64,000 bases of DNA from Spirochaetota bacterium (GTDB lineage: Bacteria > Spirochaetota > UBA4802 > JAKQUI01), in NCBI GenBank assembly GCA_029562645.1, contig JAKQUI010000003.1:186001-250000 (forward strand). The letters run 5' to 3'. The notes below the pieces were generated by a model, which had not been told where the DNA came from, ran no database searches, and saw nothing but the letters and a program-made list of their open reading frames with translations. Shown here in pieces: positions 26,224 to 34,278 of the stretch (the stretch's first letter is position 1; each line of letters opens with the position of its first letter). The position numbers were made by a program, and so were the translations under genes.

Positions 26224-26474
26224 CACGGGAGGAACGAAAACGATATCGGCTGGCGAATTATCACGCCGAGATTAAAACGCGTGAATCATCTGACTTTATA
26301 GTAATCGCTCCTGGAACTGACTGCGTTATTGATTCCGCGCGAAGCCTTGCCGCCCTGGAATCAATCCGGGCGGTTGTCTATCCGGAACTTGCCCGCGGCA
26401 TCCGCATGGACAGAAGCCGGGTGACAATTCTGCGCGGGCAGCCGAGACGCACTCCGATGAGCAGCGATCACTGA
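26220..26474 (+). CDS. 84-residue protein coupled to the nucleotidyltransferase
   Basis: The start codon overlaps the stop of the nucleotidyltransferase gene (ATGA). The product is basic at both ends (MTREERKRYRLANYHAE; RVTILRGQPRR) with a central alpha/beta-like stretch. I do not recognise a domain. It does not look like a HEPN protein, the usual partner of MNT proteins. Its lowered GC content matches the upstream gene, so the pair probably arrived together. It may be a toxin, antitoxin or regulatory partner. Confidence 0.6.
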   Translation: MTREERKRYRLANYHAEIKTRESSDFIVIAPGTDCVIDSARSLAALESIRAVVYPELARGIRMDRSRVTILRGQPRRTPMSSDH

Positions 26475-26627
26475 AGGGCACAGTATTGCCAACGAGTGGA
26501 AGGAACGGAGCACGTTCATGTACGGCCTTCGGCAGTTCGGATACGTGGAAATCGTGATAGCCGATATTCACCTTGACTTTCGCGGGGCGGCATGCGTGCC
26601 TTTGTCATCTCCGCAAGGAACGGGCAC

Positions 26628-27557
26628 ATGGCACGAATCGGCATCATCATCAATCCGCACGCGAAGAAGAACAAGCGCGCACGGATCAACCCCCTGAACC
26701 GCTACCGCGAGCTGGGGGGGGACCTCGCTGACGTGCGCGCCACCCAGAGCCTCGACGAGGTCTTCACGGTCGCCGAATCGTTCAAGAAGTCCGGCATCGA
26801 GTACCTGGGCATTTGCGGCGGCGACGGGACGCTGCATCACGTGCTCTCGCGCTTCATGTACGTGTACCGCGACGCGCCCCTCCCGCCCATCGTGATCCTC
26901 AAGGGCGGCACCATGGACACTGTCTCGCGGTCAATCGGCCTCACGGGCGCCGGGCCGGAGATCATGCGGCGCCTCATGGACCGGCTCGCGGACGGCGGCG
27001 CGATCGACCTGTTCTCGCGCGACACCATACGAATCGGGGACCGCTACTGCTTTCTCTTCGGCCTCGGGCTCACGTCGAACTTTCTCACCGAATACTACCG
27101 CGGGGGCGATACCGGGCCGCTCAAGGCCGTGACCGTGGCGCTCAAGGGCATCGCGAGCGGCATTTTGGGGCTCCGATCGGGCAACCTCTTTACGCGCTTC
27201 ACGGGCCGCGTGATCGTGAACGGCGAGGAGCTCTGGTTCAGCGACTTTCTGGGTATCCTCGCCGGGACCGTCGAGGAGATCGGGATCGGCTTTCGCCCCC
27301 TCTCGCGCGCGTACGAACGCGACGGCGCCTTCCACACCATTTTCGCCGGCTGCAAGCCCATCACCGTTGCGCTGCAGGTGAACCGCTTCCGCACCGGGCG
27401 GCCGCTCCGCGACCCGAACTATCACGACTGCGTGACCGATCGTTTTATCGTCACTGGGCCGCCCAAATTCCAGTACATGATGGACGGCGATCTCTATGAG
27501 GCGAACAGCACCCTCACCGTGGAGTCCGGCCCGGCGGTCCGGCTCGTGCGCGTATAG
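26628..27557 (+). CDS. Diacylglycerol/sphingosine-kinase-like protein, first of tandem pair
   Basis: The 309-residue protein has the DAGK catalytic fold: IGIIINPHAKKN at the N-terminus, the nucleotide motif CGGDGTLHHVLS at about residue 62, and a C-terminal beta domain ending YMMDGDLYEAN. The family phosphorylates lipid hydroxyls (diacylglycerol, ceramide, undecaprenol in relatives) using ATP at the inner membrane. AAGGAA lies 7-8 bases before the ATG at 26628, preferred over ATG 26592. The paralogue at 27570 follows after 12 bases and an MFS transporter after that. The lipid substrate is unknown. Confidence 0.86.
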   Translation: MARIGIIINPHAKKNKRARINPLNRYRELGGDLADVRATQSLDEVFTVAESFKKSGIEYLGICGGDGTLHHVLSRFMYVYRDAPLPPIVILKGGTMDTVSRSIGLTGAGPEIMRRLMDRLADGGAIDLFSRDTIRIGDRYCFLFGLGLTSNFLTEYYRGGDTGPLKAVTVALKGIASGILGLRSGNLFTRFTGRVIVNGEELWFSDFLGILAGTVEEIGIGFRPLSRAYERDGAFHTIFAGCKPITVALQVNRFRTGRPLRDPNYHDCVTDRFIVTGPPKFQYMMDGDLYEANSTLTVESGPAVRLVRV

Positions 27558-27569
27558 GAGGAGACCCGG

Positions 27570-28532
27570 ATGTTTGGCATCGTCAAAAAGAAACAGTTCG
27601 GCATCATCATCAATCCCGTCGCGGCCAACAACCGGAAGGACCCGGCCGCGGTCGTGCGGCGCTATGAGAAGATCGCCGGCATGGCCAAGCCGCCCATGTG
27701 GATCACCAGCCGGCTCGACGACATCTATCCGATCGCCGAGGAGTTCAAGGCCGGCGGGATGAAATATCTCCTGCTCTCGGGCGGGAACGGGACCTTCCAT
27801 CACGTGATCTCGCGCTTCAAGACTGTCTACCAGGGGGGCGAGCTTCCGCCGGTGCTCATGCTCAAATCGGGGCACATGGACACGATCGCCGACACCATCA
27901 ACCTCGCGGGCAACGATATCGACATCCTCGAGCGTTTCATGCGCGCGCTCCGGCGCGGCCGGGGGATTACGCTGTTGCGGCGCAACCTCATCAAGATCGA
28001 GGACACCTATTGCACCATGTTCGGCGCGGGGGGGCTGGTGGCGCAGTTCATGAACCACTACTACAAGATGGGCGAGTACACCCCGCAAAACGCCCTCGAG
28101 GTGCTCACGCGCTTCATGACGCTCGCCCGCGACGCCTCGTCGCGCGAGGCGCGGGAAATCTTCCGCCCGTTCAAATCGACCATCGCCATCGACGGGCGCG
28201 CGTTCCCCAAAAAGGAGATCCTGGCCTGCGTCGGCGTCACCATCCCCGGCATCGGCCTGGGCTTCACCCCCGGATCGCGCGTGCTCGAGCAGAGCGGGCG
28301 CTTCCAGTTCATCTGCACGGCGCTGTCTCCCATCGACTTCGCCACGCAGATTTTCCGCTTTTACGGCGGGAAAAAAATCGAGGGCCCCAACCATTTCGAC
28401 GACCTTGCGGAGAGCGTGGTGATCTCGTCGAAGGACCCGTTCGAATACACCATGGACGGCGAGATGTACCACGCCATCTACGAGCTCAGGATCGCCGCGA
28501 GCCGGACGGGCGTAAACCTGGTCCACGTATAA
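27570..28532 (+). CDS. Diacylglycerol-kinase-like paralogue with GGNGT motif
   Basis: The 320-residue protein is a full-length paralogue of the preceding gene: FGIIINPVAANNRKD at the start, shared spacing through the middle, and YTMDGEMYHAIYE near the end. The catalytic motif reads LSGGNGTFHHV. Asn replaces the Asp of GGDGT, which in characterised lipid kinases is needed for nucleotide and Mg2+ handling. It may be inactive, altered in chemistry, or a regulatory partner of the upstream enzyme. GGAGGAG lies 6 bases before the ATG. The conserved tandem arrangement would fit a heterodimer; this is inference. Confidence 0.85.
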   Translation: MFGIVKKKQFGIIINPVAANNRKDPAAVVRRYEKIAGMAKPPMWITSRLDDIYPIAEEFKAGGMKYLLLSGGNGTFHHVISRFKTVYQGGELPPVLMLKSGHMDTIADTINLAGNDIDILERFMRALRRGRGITLLRRNLIKIEDTYCTMFGAGGLVAQFMNHYYKMGEYTPQNALEVLTRFMTLARDASSREAREIFRPFKSTIAIDGRAFPKKEILACVGVTIPGIGLGFTPGSRVLEQSGRFQFICTALSPIDFATQIFRFYGGKKIEGPNHFDDLAESVVISSKDPFEYTMDGEMYHAIYELRIAASRTGVNLVHV

Positions 28533-28553
28533 CGCACACCCACAGGAGCGACG

Positions 28554-29789
28554 ATGATGCGATTCCGCGACCGTTACAACCGCAATGTGATACTCACCGG
28601 GCTCACGTCCTTTTTCACCGACATCTCGTCGGAGATGCTCTATCCGCTGATCCAGGCCTTTGTGGCGATGGTCCTTACGGCGCAAAAGGCGCTCCTGGGG
28701 CCGGTGCTGGGGATCATCGAGGGGGTCGCTGAATCGAGCGCCAGCCTCATCAAGGTGTTCGCCGGCTACCACTCGGACCGCACGAGCTCGAGAAAGGCGC
28801 CGACCATAGCCGGCTATTCGCTCTCGGCCCTCTCCAAGGTCGCGCTGTTCGCCGCGTCGCTGGGCTGGTACTTCGTGCTCCTGTCGCGCTTCGTGGACCG
28901 GATCGGCAAGGGCATACGATCGGCGCCGCGCGACGCGCTCATCGCCGAATCGACCCCGAAGGAGCTGCAGGGGCGCGCCTTCGGTTTTCATCGCGCGATG
29001 GACTTCGCGGGCGCCTTCGTCGGCGCGCTCGTCTGCTATCTCATCGTCGAGCGCTTTCTCGATCCGGCGACCGGCACCCTGCGGGACCTCGACGCGTTCT
29101 ACCTGCTCTTCGCCGTGTCGATCGTGCCGGCGGTCCTCGGGGTGGGCTTCCTCTTGTTCACCCGCGAAACAGGCGGAGACGCCATCGGGACAGAGACGGA
29201 ACGACCGCGACCCAATCTGAACATTGCGAAATACGATCCCCGGCTCAAGACCTTCTTCATCGCGCAGCTCCTTTTCACGATCGGCAATTCCTCGAACCAG
29301 TTTTTGCTGCTTCGCAGCATGGACCTGGGGCATGCGCTCTCGACGGTCATCCTGATGTACATCGCCTTCAACCTGGTGACGGCGGCGCTCTCGTCGGCCT
29401 TTGGATCGTTGTCGGACCGCATCGGCCGCAAATCGCTCCTCATCGGCGGCTATCTCCTCTATGCCGTCGTCTATCTCGCCTTCGGGTTCATCGCCACCGG
29501 CACGAACTGGCTCCTGTGGGCCTTCTGGCCGGCATACGGCCTCTACTACGCGATGACGGAGGGCGTCGAGAAGGCCTTTGTCTCGGAGATCGCCCCCGCC
29601 GGTTCGCGCGCGACCGCGCTGGGTTTTTTCCACACCATCGTCGGCATCGGGTTGTTGCCCGCGAGCATAATCGCCGGGCTGCTCTTCGCATTCAATCCGG
29701 CGGCGCCCTTCGTCTTTGGCGGGCTGATGGCGCTCATCGCCGTCCTGGTGTTGGGCGTCGGTGTCAGCGCTCGTCCGGCGAAGGCATGA
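28554..29789 (+). CDS. Major facilitator superfamily transporter
   Basis: The 411-residue protein has 12 predicted membrane helices. MFS loop signatures are GYHSDRTSSRKAPTIAGY (motif A after helix 2) and RFVDRIGKGIRSAPRDALI after helix 4, with a second motif A (GSLSDRIGRKSLLIGGY) in the C-terminal half. The RxGKGIRxAPRDAL signature occurs in a widespread uncharacterised MFS subgroup. AGGAG lies 6 bases upstream. It is the third gene after two lipid-kinase-like paralogues, so it may move the lipid or its precursor, but that is a guess from position. Confidence 0.9.
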   Translation: MMRFRDRYNRNVILTGLTSFFTDISSEMLYPLIQAFVAMVLTAQKALLGPVLGIIEGVAESSASLIKVFAGYHSDRTSSRKAPTIAGYSLSALSKVALFAASLGWYFVLLSRFVDRIGKGIRSAPRDALIAESTPKELQGRAFGFHRAMDFAGAFVGALVCYLIVERFLDPATGTLRDLDAFYLLFAVSIVPAVLGVGFLLFTRETGGDAIGTETERPRPNLNIAKYDPRLKTFFIAQLLFTIGNSSNQFLLLRSMDLGHALSTVILMYIAFNLVTAALSSAFGSLSDRIGRKSLLIGGYLLYAVVYLAFGFIATGTNWLLWAFWPAYGLYYAMTEGVEKAFVSEIAPAGSRATALGFFHTIVGIGLLPASIIAGLLFAFNPAAPFVFGGLMALIAVLVLGVGVSARPAKA

Positions 29790-29867
29790 TCTCCGCCGGG
29801 GAGCGCGACGCGCTGGCAGTATCTATCGCACAGCAGGATAATAGCTTACTAGTTGCACGAGGTACCC

Positions 29868-30155
29868 ATGCAGGAACGTCGGAGCCACCAGCGCCGCAGC
29901 GCGGCCGTCGGTATCGAGATTTCCATCGACGGGCGCGCGCTCGGCGGGGAGATCATCAACCGCTCGGAGAGCGGGATGCTCGTGCGGATCGACCCTGACG
30001 ACGTGACGATCAGCGCGGCCGACATCGGCACGGAGGTCCTCTTCGAGCTCGACGCCGATGAGGCGCATGACGGACGCCGCTCCCGCGCGCGGCTCGTCCG
30101 CGTCGCCGACGCAGCGGGGAGCACGCTCGTGGCGCTGTTCATTCTCAGGGATTAA
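29868..30155 (+). CDS. PilZ domain protein (c-di-GMP receptor)
   Basis: This 95-residue single-domain protein has the two PilZ binding motifs: RRSHQRR near the N-terminus (RxxxR) and NRSESGM (D/NxSxxG) at about residues 33-39. The domain ends VALFIL. PilZ domains bind cyclic di-GMP and pass the signal to a partner. The start at 29868 has GAGGT 6-7 bases upstream. It faces the convergent PilZ-like gene at 30185. The target process (motility, polysaccharide) is not visible here. Confidence 0.88.
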   Translation: MQERRSHQRRSAAVGIEISIDGRALGGEIINRSESGMLVRIDPDDVTISAADIGTEVLFELDADEAHDGRRSRARLVRVADAAGSTLVALFILRD

Positions 30156-30184
30156 CATCGCGGTCCGGCGGTCGCCGGCGCGCG

Positions 30185-31291
30185 TCACTCGGTGGGCTGG
30201 CCGATCGACTCGAGGAACTCGTCCAGGTTCACCTCGCCCACCGGATCGATCGTTATAAACTCGCACCCCACCTTGATGATCTTGTTCTCGAGCAGCGATA
30301 TGTTTCGCACCACGCCAAGGATCGACGCCCGCTTGCCGTCCGGCAGGAACAGGTCGAAGTAGACCATGCTTTTTTCCTTGAAATAGCGGATGAAGCGCCG
30401 CTCGCGAAAGGCCACACCGAGGCCGCGCTTCGACACGTCCGACACCAGCAGACGCTCGTCGGACACCGGAAAAATCTTGTCCTTGGTGAACAGCTCCTCG
30501 ATGACGATCGCCATGCGCTTGATGACCGTGAGCGCCGACTCCGGAAACGGGTTCGACCCGTTCACCTGGATGTAGCCGTAGGGGACCTTCATCCGGTAGA
30601 GGATGGGGACCGTGATCTCGGAGATGAAGTTCTTCCGGTTGCGAAGATAGTAATCGCGCGAATATATCTCGTTTATATACGAATTGAAGGCCTTTTCGTA
30701 TTTCTCCTTCGGCTTCTCGTTGAGATTGGCGATATAGATGGGCGTTACGTCCTCGATGAATTGCTTCATGCGCGGGTCGGTGGTCCCCTCGTTGATGAAA
30801 AAAATCTTGAGGTATTCGAACTGCTTCTGCAGGTCGTAGCGCATCATCTCCTTGATGTGGTCCACCTTCTTCTGCGTCATGGCCAGCGAATTTTCGATGA
30901 TGAAGTCGGAGATCACGTTGCTGAGGTATACGATGCGCTTGCCGCCCTCGCCGTCCGCATCGACCAGCGCCACGCGGTCCTCGCGGCGCGTCGCGGTGAT
31001 GATCTGCATCTTGAGCGCGTGAAAGAGATAGATGGTCTCCTCCTGCTTCTCCGCGAACTTGAGGTGCGCATACACCAGATAGTCCTGGTGTTTGGTGAAG
31101 ATGAGACAGGTGTCCGGCGCATTTTTCAGGAGCGAGATGTTGAGCGCCACCAACCCCTCGGAGTAGCCGAAAAAGCGTATCTTCAGATTCCCGCTTTTCG
31201 TCTTGATGAAGACGGGATTGCCCATGAAGAACTTGTAGAAGATCTTCTCGAAGAGCGTTCTGTCGGTTATGGTTCGTATATTGTCGGACAT
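30185..31291 (-). CDS. PilZ-type / DUF1577-like signalling protein
   Basis: The 368-residue soluble protein resembles, from memory, the DUF1577 family expanded in Leptospira. The C-terminal ~110 residues look like a PilZ domain (VSDVSKRGLGVAFRERR, then VGCEFITIDPVGEVNLDEFL). The N-terminal 90 residues look like a YcgR_2-type beta domain. The middle (about 150-250) is helical. There is no signal peptide. The start at 31291 is chosen over 31321 by family-like N-terminal sequence, and the ribosome site is weak. With the convergent PilZ gene it suggests c-di-GMP signalling. The family name should be confirmed by profile search. Confidence 0.7.
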   Translation of the reverse strand: MSDNIRTITDRTLFEKIFYKFFMGNPVFIKTKSGNLKIRFFGYSEGLVALNISLLKNAPDTCLIFTKHQDYLVYAHLKFAEKQEETIYLFHALKMQIITATRREDRVALVDADGEGGKRIVYLSNVISDFIIENSLAMTQKKVDHIKEMMRYDLQKQFEYLKIFFINEGTTDPRMKQFIEDVTPIYIANLNEKPKEKYEKAFNSYINEIYSRDYYLRNRKNFISEITVPILYRMKVPYGYIQVNGSNPFPESALTVIKRMAIVIEELFTKDKIFPVSDERLLVSDVSKRGLGVAFRERRFIRYFKEKSMVYFDLFLPDGKRASILGVVRNISLLENKIIKVGCEFITIDPVGEVNLDEFLESIGQPTE

Positions 31292-31403
31292 TCGTTTCGT
31301 TCCGGACCGCGCCGCCGGCACCCTCGGGCCAGTGCGCGGAAAAAACGCTTGTTACGATGCGGCGCCTCGTGCATGGTATCGCTCGGTCGCGCAACATCGA
31401 CGC

Positions 31404-32267
31404 ATGCGGGTCAGTATGGCGGTACAACGACACGGCCGGAGAACGATCGCGGGATCGCTCCGGGCCGGTTATATCTTCTCGATTCTTCCCGATTCTGTCA
31501 AGTCATTCCTTCTCGGACGATTGTCGCCGAGGGAGGCCGGGCGGCTCGACCGCGCCCTTGGCCGCATCGGCGGCCTCACGAACGCCGATCGCATGGAGGC
31601 GCTCGGCTCGTTCACTCACGGCATGCGACGCCTGCGCGAGGAGCGCGAGGCCGCCGTGGACCGCTCGCTCGTCGCGACACTCGCGCTGGTCGCGGGCGCG
31701 ATCGCACTCGCCGCCGTCTATTCAATCGCGATGGCAAAAAATCCCGATGGCGCCTTTGCCATCATCGACTTCCTGGTGACACACGGCGGCATGCATCTCA
31801 TCCTCCTCCCCTGCCTGTGGACGGTGATCCGCGTGGAATACCGTACGGCGCCGCTTCGCGCGCTGTTCGGATCGCAAAACATCGCACTCGACATCGGGAT
31901 CGGGATTGTCGCCGGAATCGCGCTCGGCGCGCTCTTTGTCCAGCCCGGGCCCCGCGTCCACTCCACACTGCCCGCCGGCGCGCGGTTCGCCGCCGGCATG
32001 CTCGCCGTCACCGTGGGTCCGGCGGTCGAGGAGTTGTTTTTTCGATTCATCCTGTTTTATCGGGTGGGACGCCGGCACGGCATGGCCGCGGGCGCGGCGC
32101 TCTCGGTGTGCGCATTCGTCGCGGCGCATCTTCCTCACACGCTCCCGCTGGCGGCGGCATATCTGGTCGCGGGGGGCGCTCTCTGCGCGCTGTATGCCGG
32201 CCGACGGTCGCTGCTCCCCGCCCTCACGGCGCATGCTGTATCGAATGCCGCGGTGCTGCTTCTTTAA
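31404..32267 (+). CDS. CPBP-family intramembrane protease-like protein
   Basis: About 287 residues with an N-terminal cytoplasmic region of roughly 90 residues (containing LPDSVKSFLLGRLSPREAGR) and six or so membrane helices. CPBP (CAAX protease/bacteriocin-processing) motifs are present: VEELFFRFILFYRVGRR, the following His in VAAHLPH, and HAVSNA near the C-terminus. These glutamic intramembrane proteases cleave membrane-embedded substrates, which here are unknown. The start is uncertain: ATG 31404 or 31416 is likely because upstream codons overlap the divergent PilZ-like gene. Its stop overlaps the convergent GMC gene by 4 bases. Confidence 0.78.
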   Translation: MRVSMAVQRHGRRTIAGSLRAGYIFSILPDSVKSFLLGRLSPREAGRLDRALGRIGGLTNADRMEALGSFTHGMRRLREEREAAVDRSLVATLALVAGAIALAAVYSIAMAKNPDGAFAIIDFLVTHGGMHLILLPCLWTVIRVEYRTAPLRALFGSQNIALDIGIGIVAGIALGALFVQPGPRVHSTLPAGARFAAGMLAVTVGPAVEELFFRFILFYRVGRRHGMAAGAALSVCAFVAAHLPHTLPLAAAYLVAGGALCALYAGRRSLLPALTAHAVSNAAVLLL

Positions 32268-33784
32268 GACGACGGGCGGCCCGAGAAGCGCCGTGCGATG
32301 CCCTGCGCGACGATCGTCGCGAGCGCCATGATGGTCACCTGCGGATTCACGCCAAGCGAGGTGGGGACCGCGCCCGCATCGGCGACGTAGAGATCGCGCA
32401 CCTCGAAGCTCTCGCCCTTTTCGTTTATCGCGCCGAGCCGCGGGGACTCCGCCATGCGGCAGGTCCCGAGGGGATGAAACGCCATGGTCTCGATCTGGTT
32501 CGGGCGCACGGGGAGCCCGAGAAGTTTTTCGACATCGTCGGCGGAGGACAGGACCGGCATGGACGCTACGGGCGCGTACACCCGCTCGGCGCCGGCCGCG
32601 AAGAACACGCGCGCAGCATAGGCGATCCCGCGCTTCAGCTTCTCGGCGTCGGCGCGGGTGATGAAGTAGGTCGCCAGAAAACCGTTGCGCGAAATTCCGC
32701 GCCGCACCCGGCCCACGGTGCTGTCGTGCACCATCACCCCGAAGGCCGCGAGGTTCGCATACCGCGCGGCGAGCTCCTTGTGCTCCGGCCCCACGCCCGG
32801 CAGCGCCGCGAGCATGAGCGACGGGTGGATGAAGATCCCCTCCAGGATGATCCCCTCGGTCTCGTAATTATGGACATAGACGCCCTGCGAAACCCCCTTC
32901 CATCCCTCGACCGTCTCGTTCATCAGCGCCACCACGCGGCTGGCCGGGTGGATCTGGAGGTGCCGCCCGATGTTCCGGTTGCGAAGCCCGGAGCGCTTCA
33001 GGAGCGCCGGGGTGATGAGCGCGCCGCACGCCGCCACCACCGCGCGCGAGGCGATTGTCACGTCGAACACCCGCTCGCCGCTGTGCGGATCGACGACGGA
33101 CCCCACGACGCCGCGCACCGCCCCCTTTTCGATGACCAGCCGGTCGGCTCGACAATTCGCGAAAAGGCGCGCCCCGCATGCGATCGCGCGCGGGATGTAG
33201 GTCACGTCCATGCTCTGCTTGGCGTTCTCCACGCAGCCGAACTGGCAGGTGCCGCACCCGCGGCAGTCCTTCACATTGTGCTTGAGCGGCCGGCAGGCGA
33301 GGCCCAGACGGTCCGCGCCGCGCTTGATGATTTTCGCCGAGTTCCCCAGGACGTCCCACGAGAGCTCCGTGACATTGATGATCCGCTCGACGCGCTCGAA
33401 CACCGGGGCGAGGCGCTCCATGGTGAGATCCCTGAGGCCAAGCTCCATCTGCCAGCGCTGCAGGACGACCTCGGGCGTCCGGAAACAGGTGGCGGAATTC
33501 ACGGTCGTGGTGCCGCCCACGCATTTGCCCAGCGTGGTGGAGATGAAGGGGGTTCCCAGCGCGCCGGTGGAGCCGCCGTCGCGATACATGTCGATGAGCG
33601 CCTGCGTGGGCTTGCCCGTCCACGATTTCGGCGTAAACAGGCCGCCCTCCTCGAGCACGATCACGGACAGCCCGCTCTCGGCAAGCTCCATCGCGGCCAC
33701 CGCGCCGCCGGCGCCGCTGCCGATCACGCACACGTCGCAGCGCTCGTCGATGGGTCCGGAATAATCGCTGAATGTGTATATCAT
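32264..33784 (-). CDS. GMC-family FAD oxidoreductase with Cys cluster motif
   Basis: The 506-residue protein begins with a Rossmann FAD motif (CVIGSGAGGAVAAMELAESG), has LGKCVGGTTTVNS in the FAD loop, and ends with the GMC signature AFHPLGTCRM and DAGAVPTSLGVNP, including the active-site His. A CRGCGTCQFGC segment (about residue 165) spaced CxxCxxCxxxC occurs in the long-chain alcohol/cholesterol oxidase-like subgroup and might bind an Fe-S cluster. The small gene at 33781 overlaps its start by 4 bases (ATGA), indicating a two-subunit dehydrogenase. The substrate is probably a sterol-like or long-chain alcohol; unproven. Confidence 0.9.
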   Translation of the reverse strand: MIYTFSDYSGPIDERCDVCVIGSGAGGAVAAMELAESGLSVIVLEEGGLFTPKSWTGKPTQALIDMYRDGGSTGALGTPFISTTLGKCVGGTTTVNSATCFRTPEVVLQRWQMELGLRDLTMERLAPVFERVERIINVTELSWDVLGNSAKIIKRGADRLGLACRPLKHNVKDCRGCGTCQFGCVENAKQSMDVTYIPRAIACGARLFANCRADRLVIEKGAVRGVVGSVVDPHSGERVFDVTIASRAVVAACGALITPALLKRSGLRNRNIGRHLQIHPASRVVALMNETVEGWKGVSQGVYVHNYETEGIILEGIFIHPSLMLAALPGVGPEHKELAARYANLAAFGVMVHDSTVGRVRRGISRNGFLATYFITRADAEKLKRGIAYAARVFFAAGAERVYAPVASMPVLSSADDVEKLLGLPVRPNQIETMAFHPLGTCRMAESPRLGAINEKGESFEVRDLYVADAGAVPTSLGVNPQVTIMALATIVAQGIARRFSGRPSS

Positions 33785-34254
33785 GTCCGTGTCTTCCGCT
33801 TCGCCGTGGTCCGGGCCGCCCGACGAGCGGGGCGTTTCGATTCGCGCCCGGGACGATCCGGCCCGCAGTCCGGCGCATAGCCGATCGCGCGCGCGACCTC
33901 ATCAATGTCGTATAACGCGAGAAAGGTAAGCAGCTTGAGCAACAGCACCGCGGAGCGCCGGTAGTACAGGGGACTGTGCTCCATCGACGCCAGAAATGCG
34001 GTCGCCGTTTCCTCGGGAAGCGATGCGAACGGGCGCCCGTAGCGCGGCAGCGCGCTCAGGTGAACATACCAAAGGACAAGCCCGAAGCCCCGGGCGATGA
34101 TGGGATGATACGACAGCAGTATCTCGCGAACGCGCGGGATGAGATCGTAATCGGCCGCTCCCGCGGCGAAGGGACCGCCGCGCGGGACGATGGCGCGCAT
34201 CACGGCGTTCATGATGGCCCGATGGGTTGTGCTCGTCAACACTCGATGGGGCAT
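33781..34254 (-). CDS. Probable small subunit of the GMC dehydrogenase
   Basis: The 157-residue protein is helical (YDLIPRVREILLSYHPIIAR, LPRYGRPFASLPEE, SPLYYRRSAVLLLKLLTFLALYD). It resembles the gluconate-2-dehydrogenase subunit-3-like proteins that accompany GMC flavoproteins. The C-terminus is a basic Arg/Lys/Thr tail. There is no Tat or Sec signal peptide, unlike gluconate dehydrogenase gamma subunits. Its stop overlaps the start of the GMC gene (ATGA), so translation is coupled. Subunit identity is inferred mainly from context. Confidence 0.65.
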   Translation of the reverse strand: MPHRVLTSTTHRAIMNAVMRAIVPRGGPFAAGAADYDLIPRVREILLSYHPIIARGFGLVLWYVHLSALPRYGRPFASLPEETATAFLASMEHSPLYYRRSAVLLLKLLTFLALYDIDEVARAIGYAPDCGPDRPGRESKRPARRAARTTAKRKTRT

Positions 34255-34278
34255 GCGGCGCTCCTTCCGCGCGGGCGG

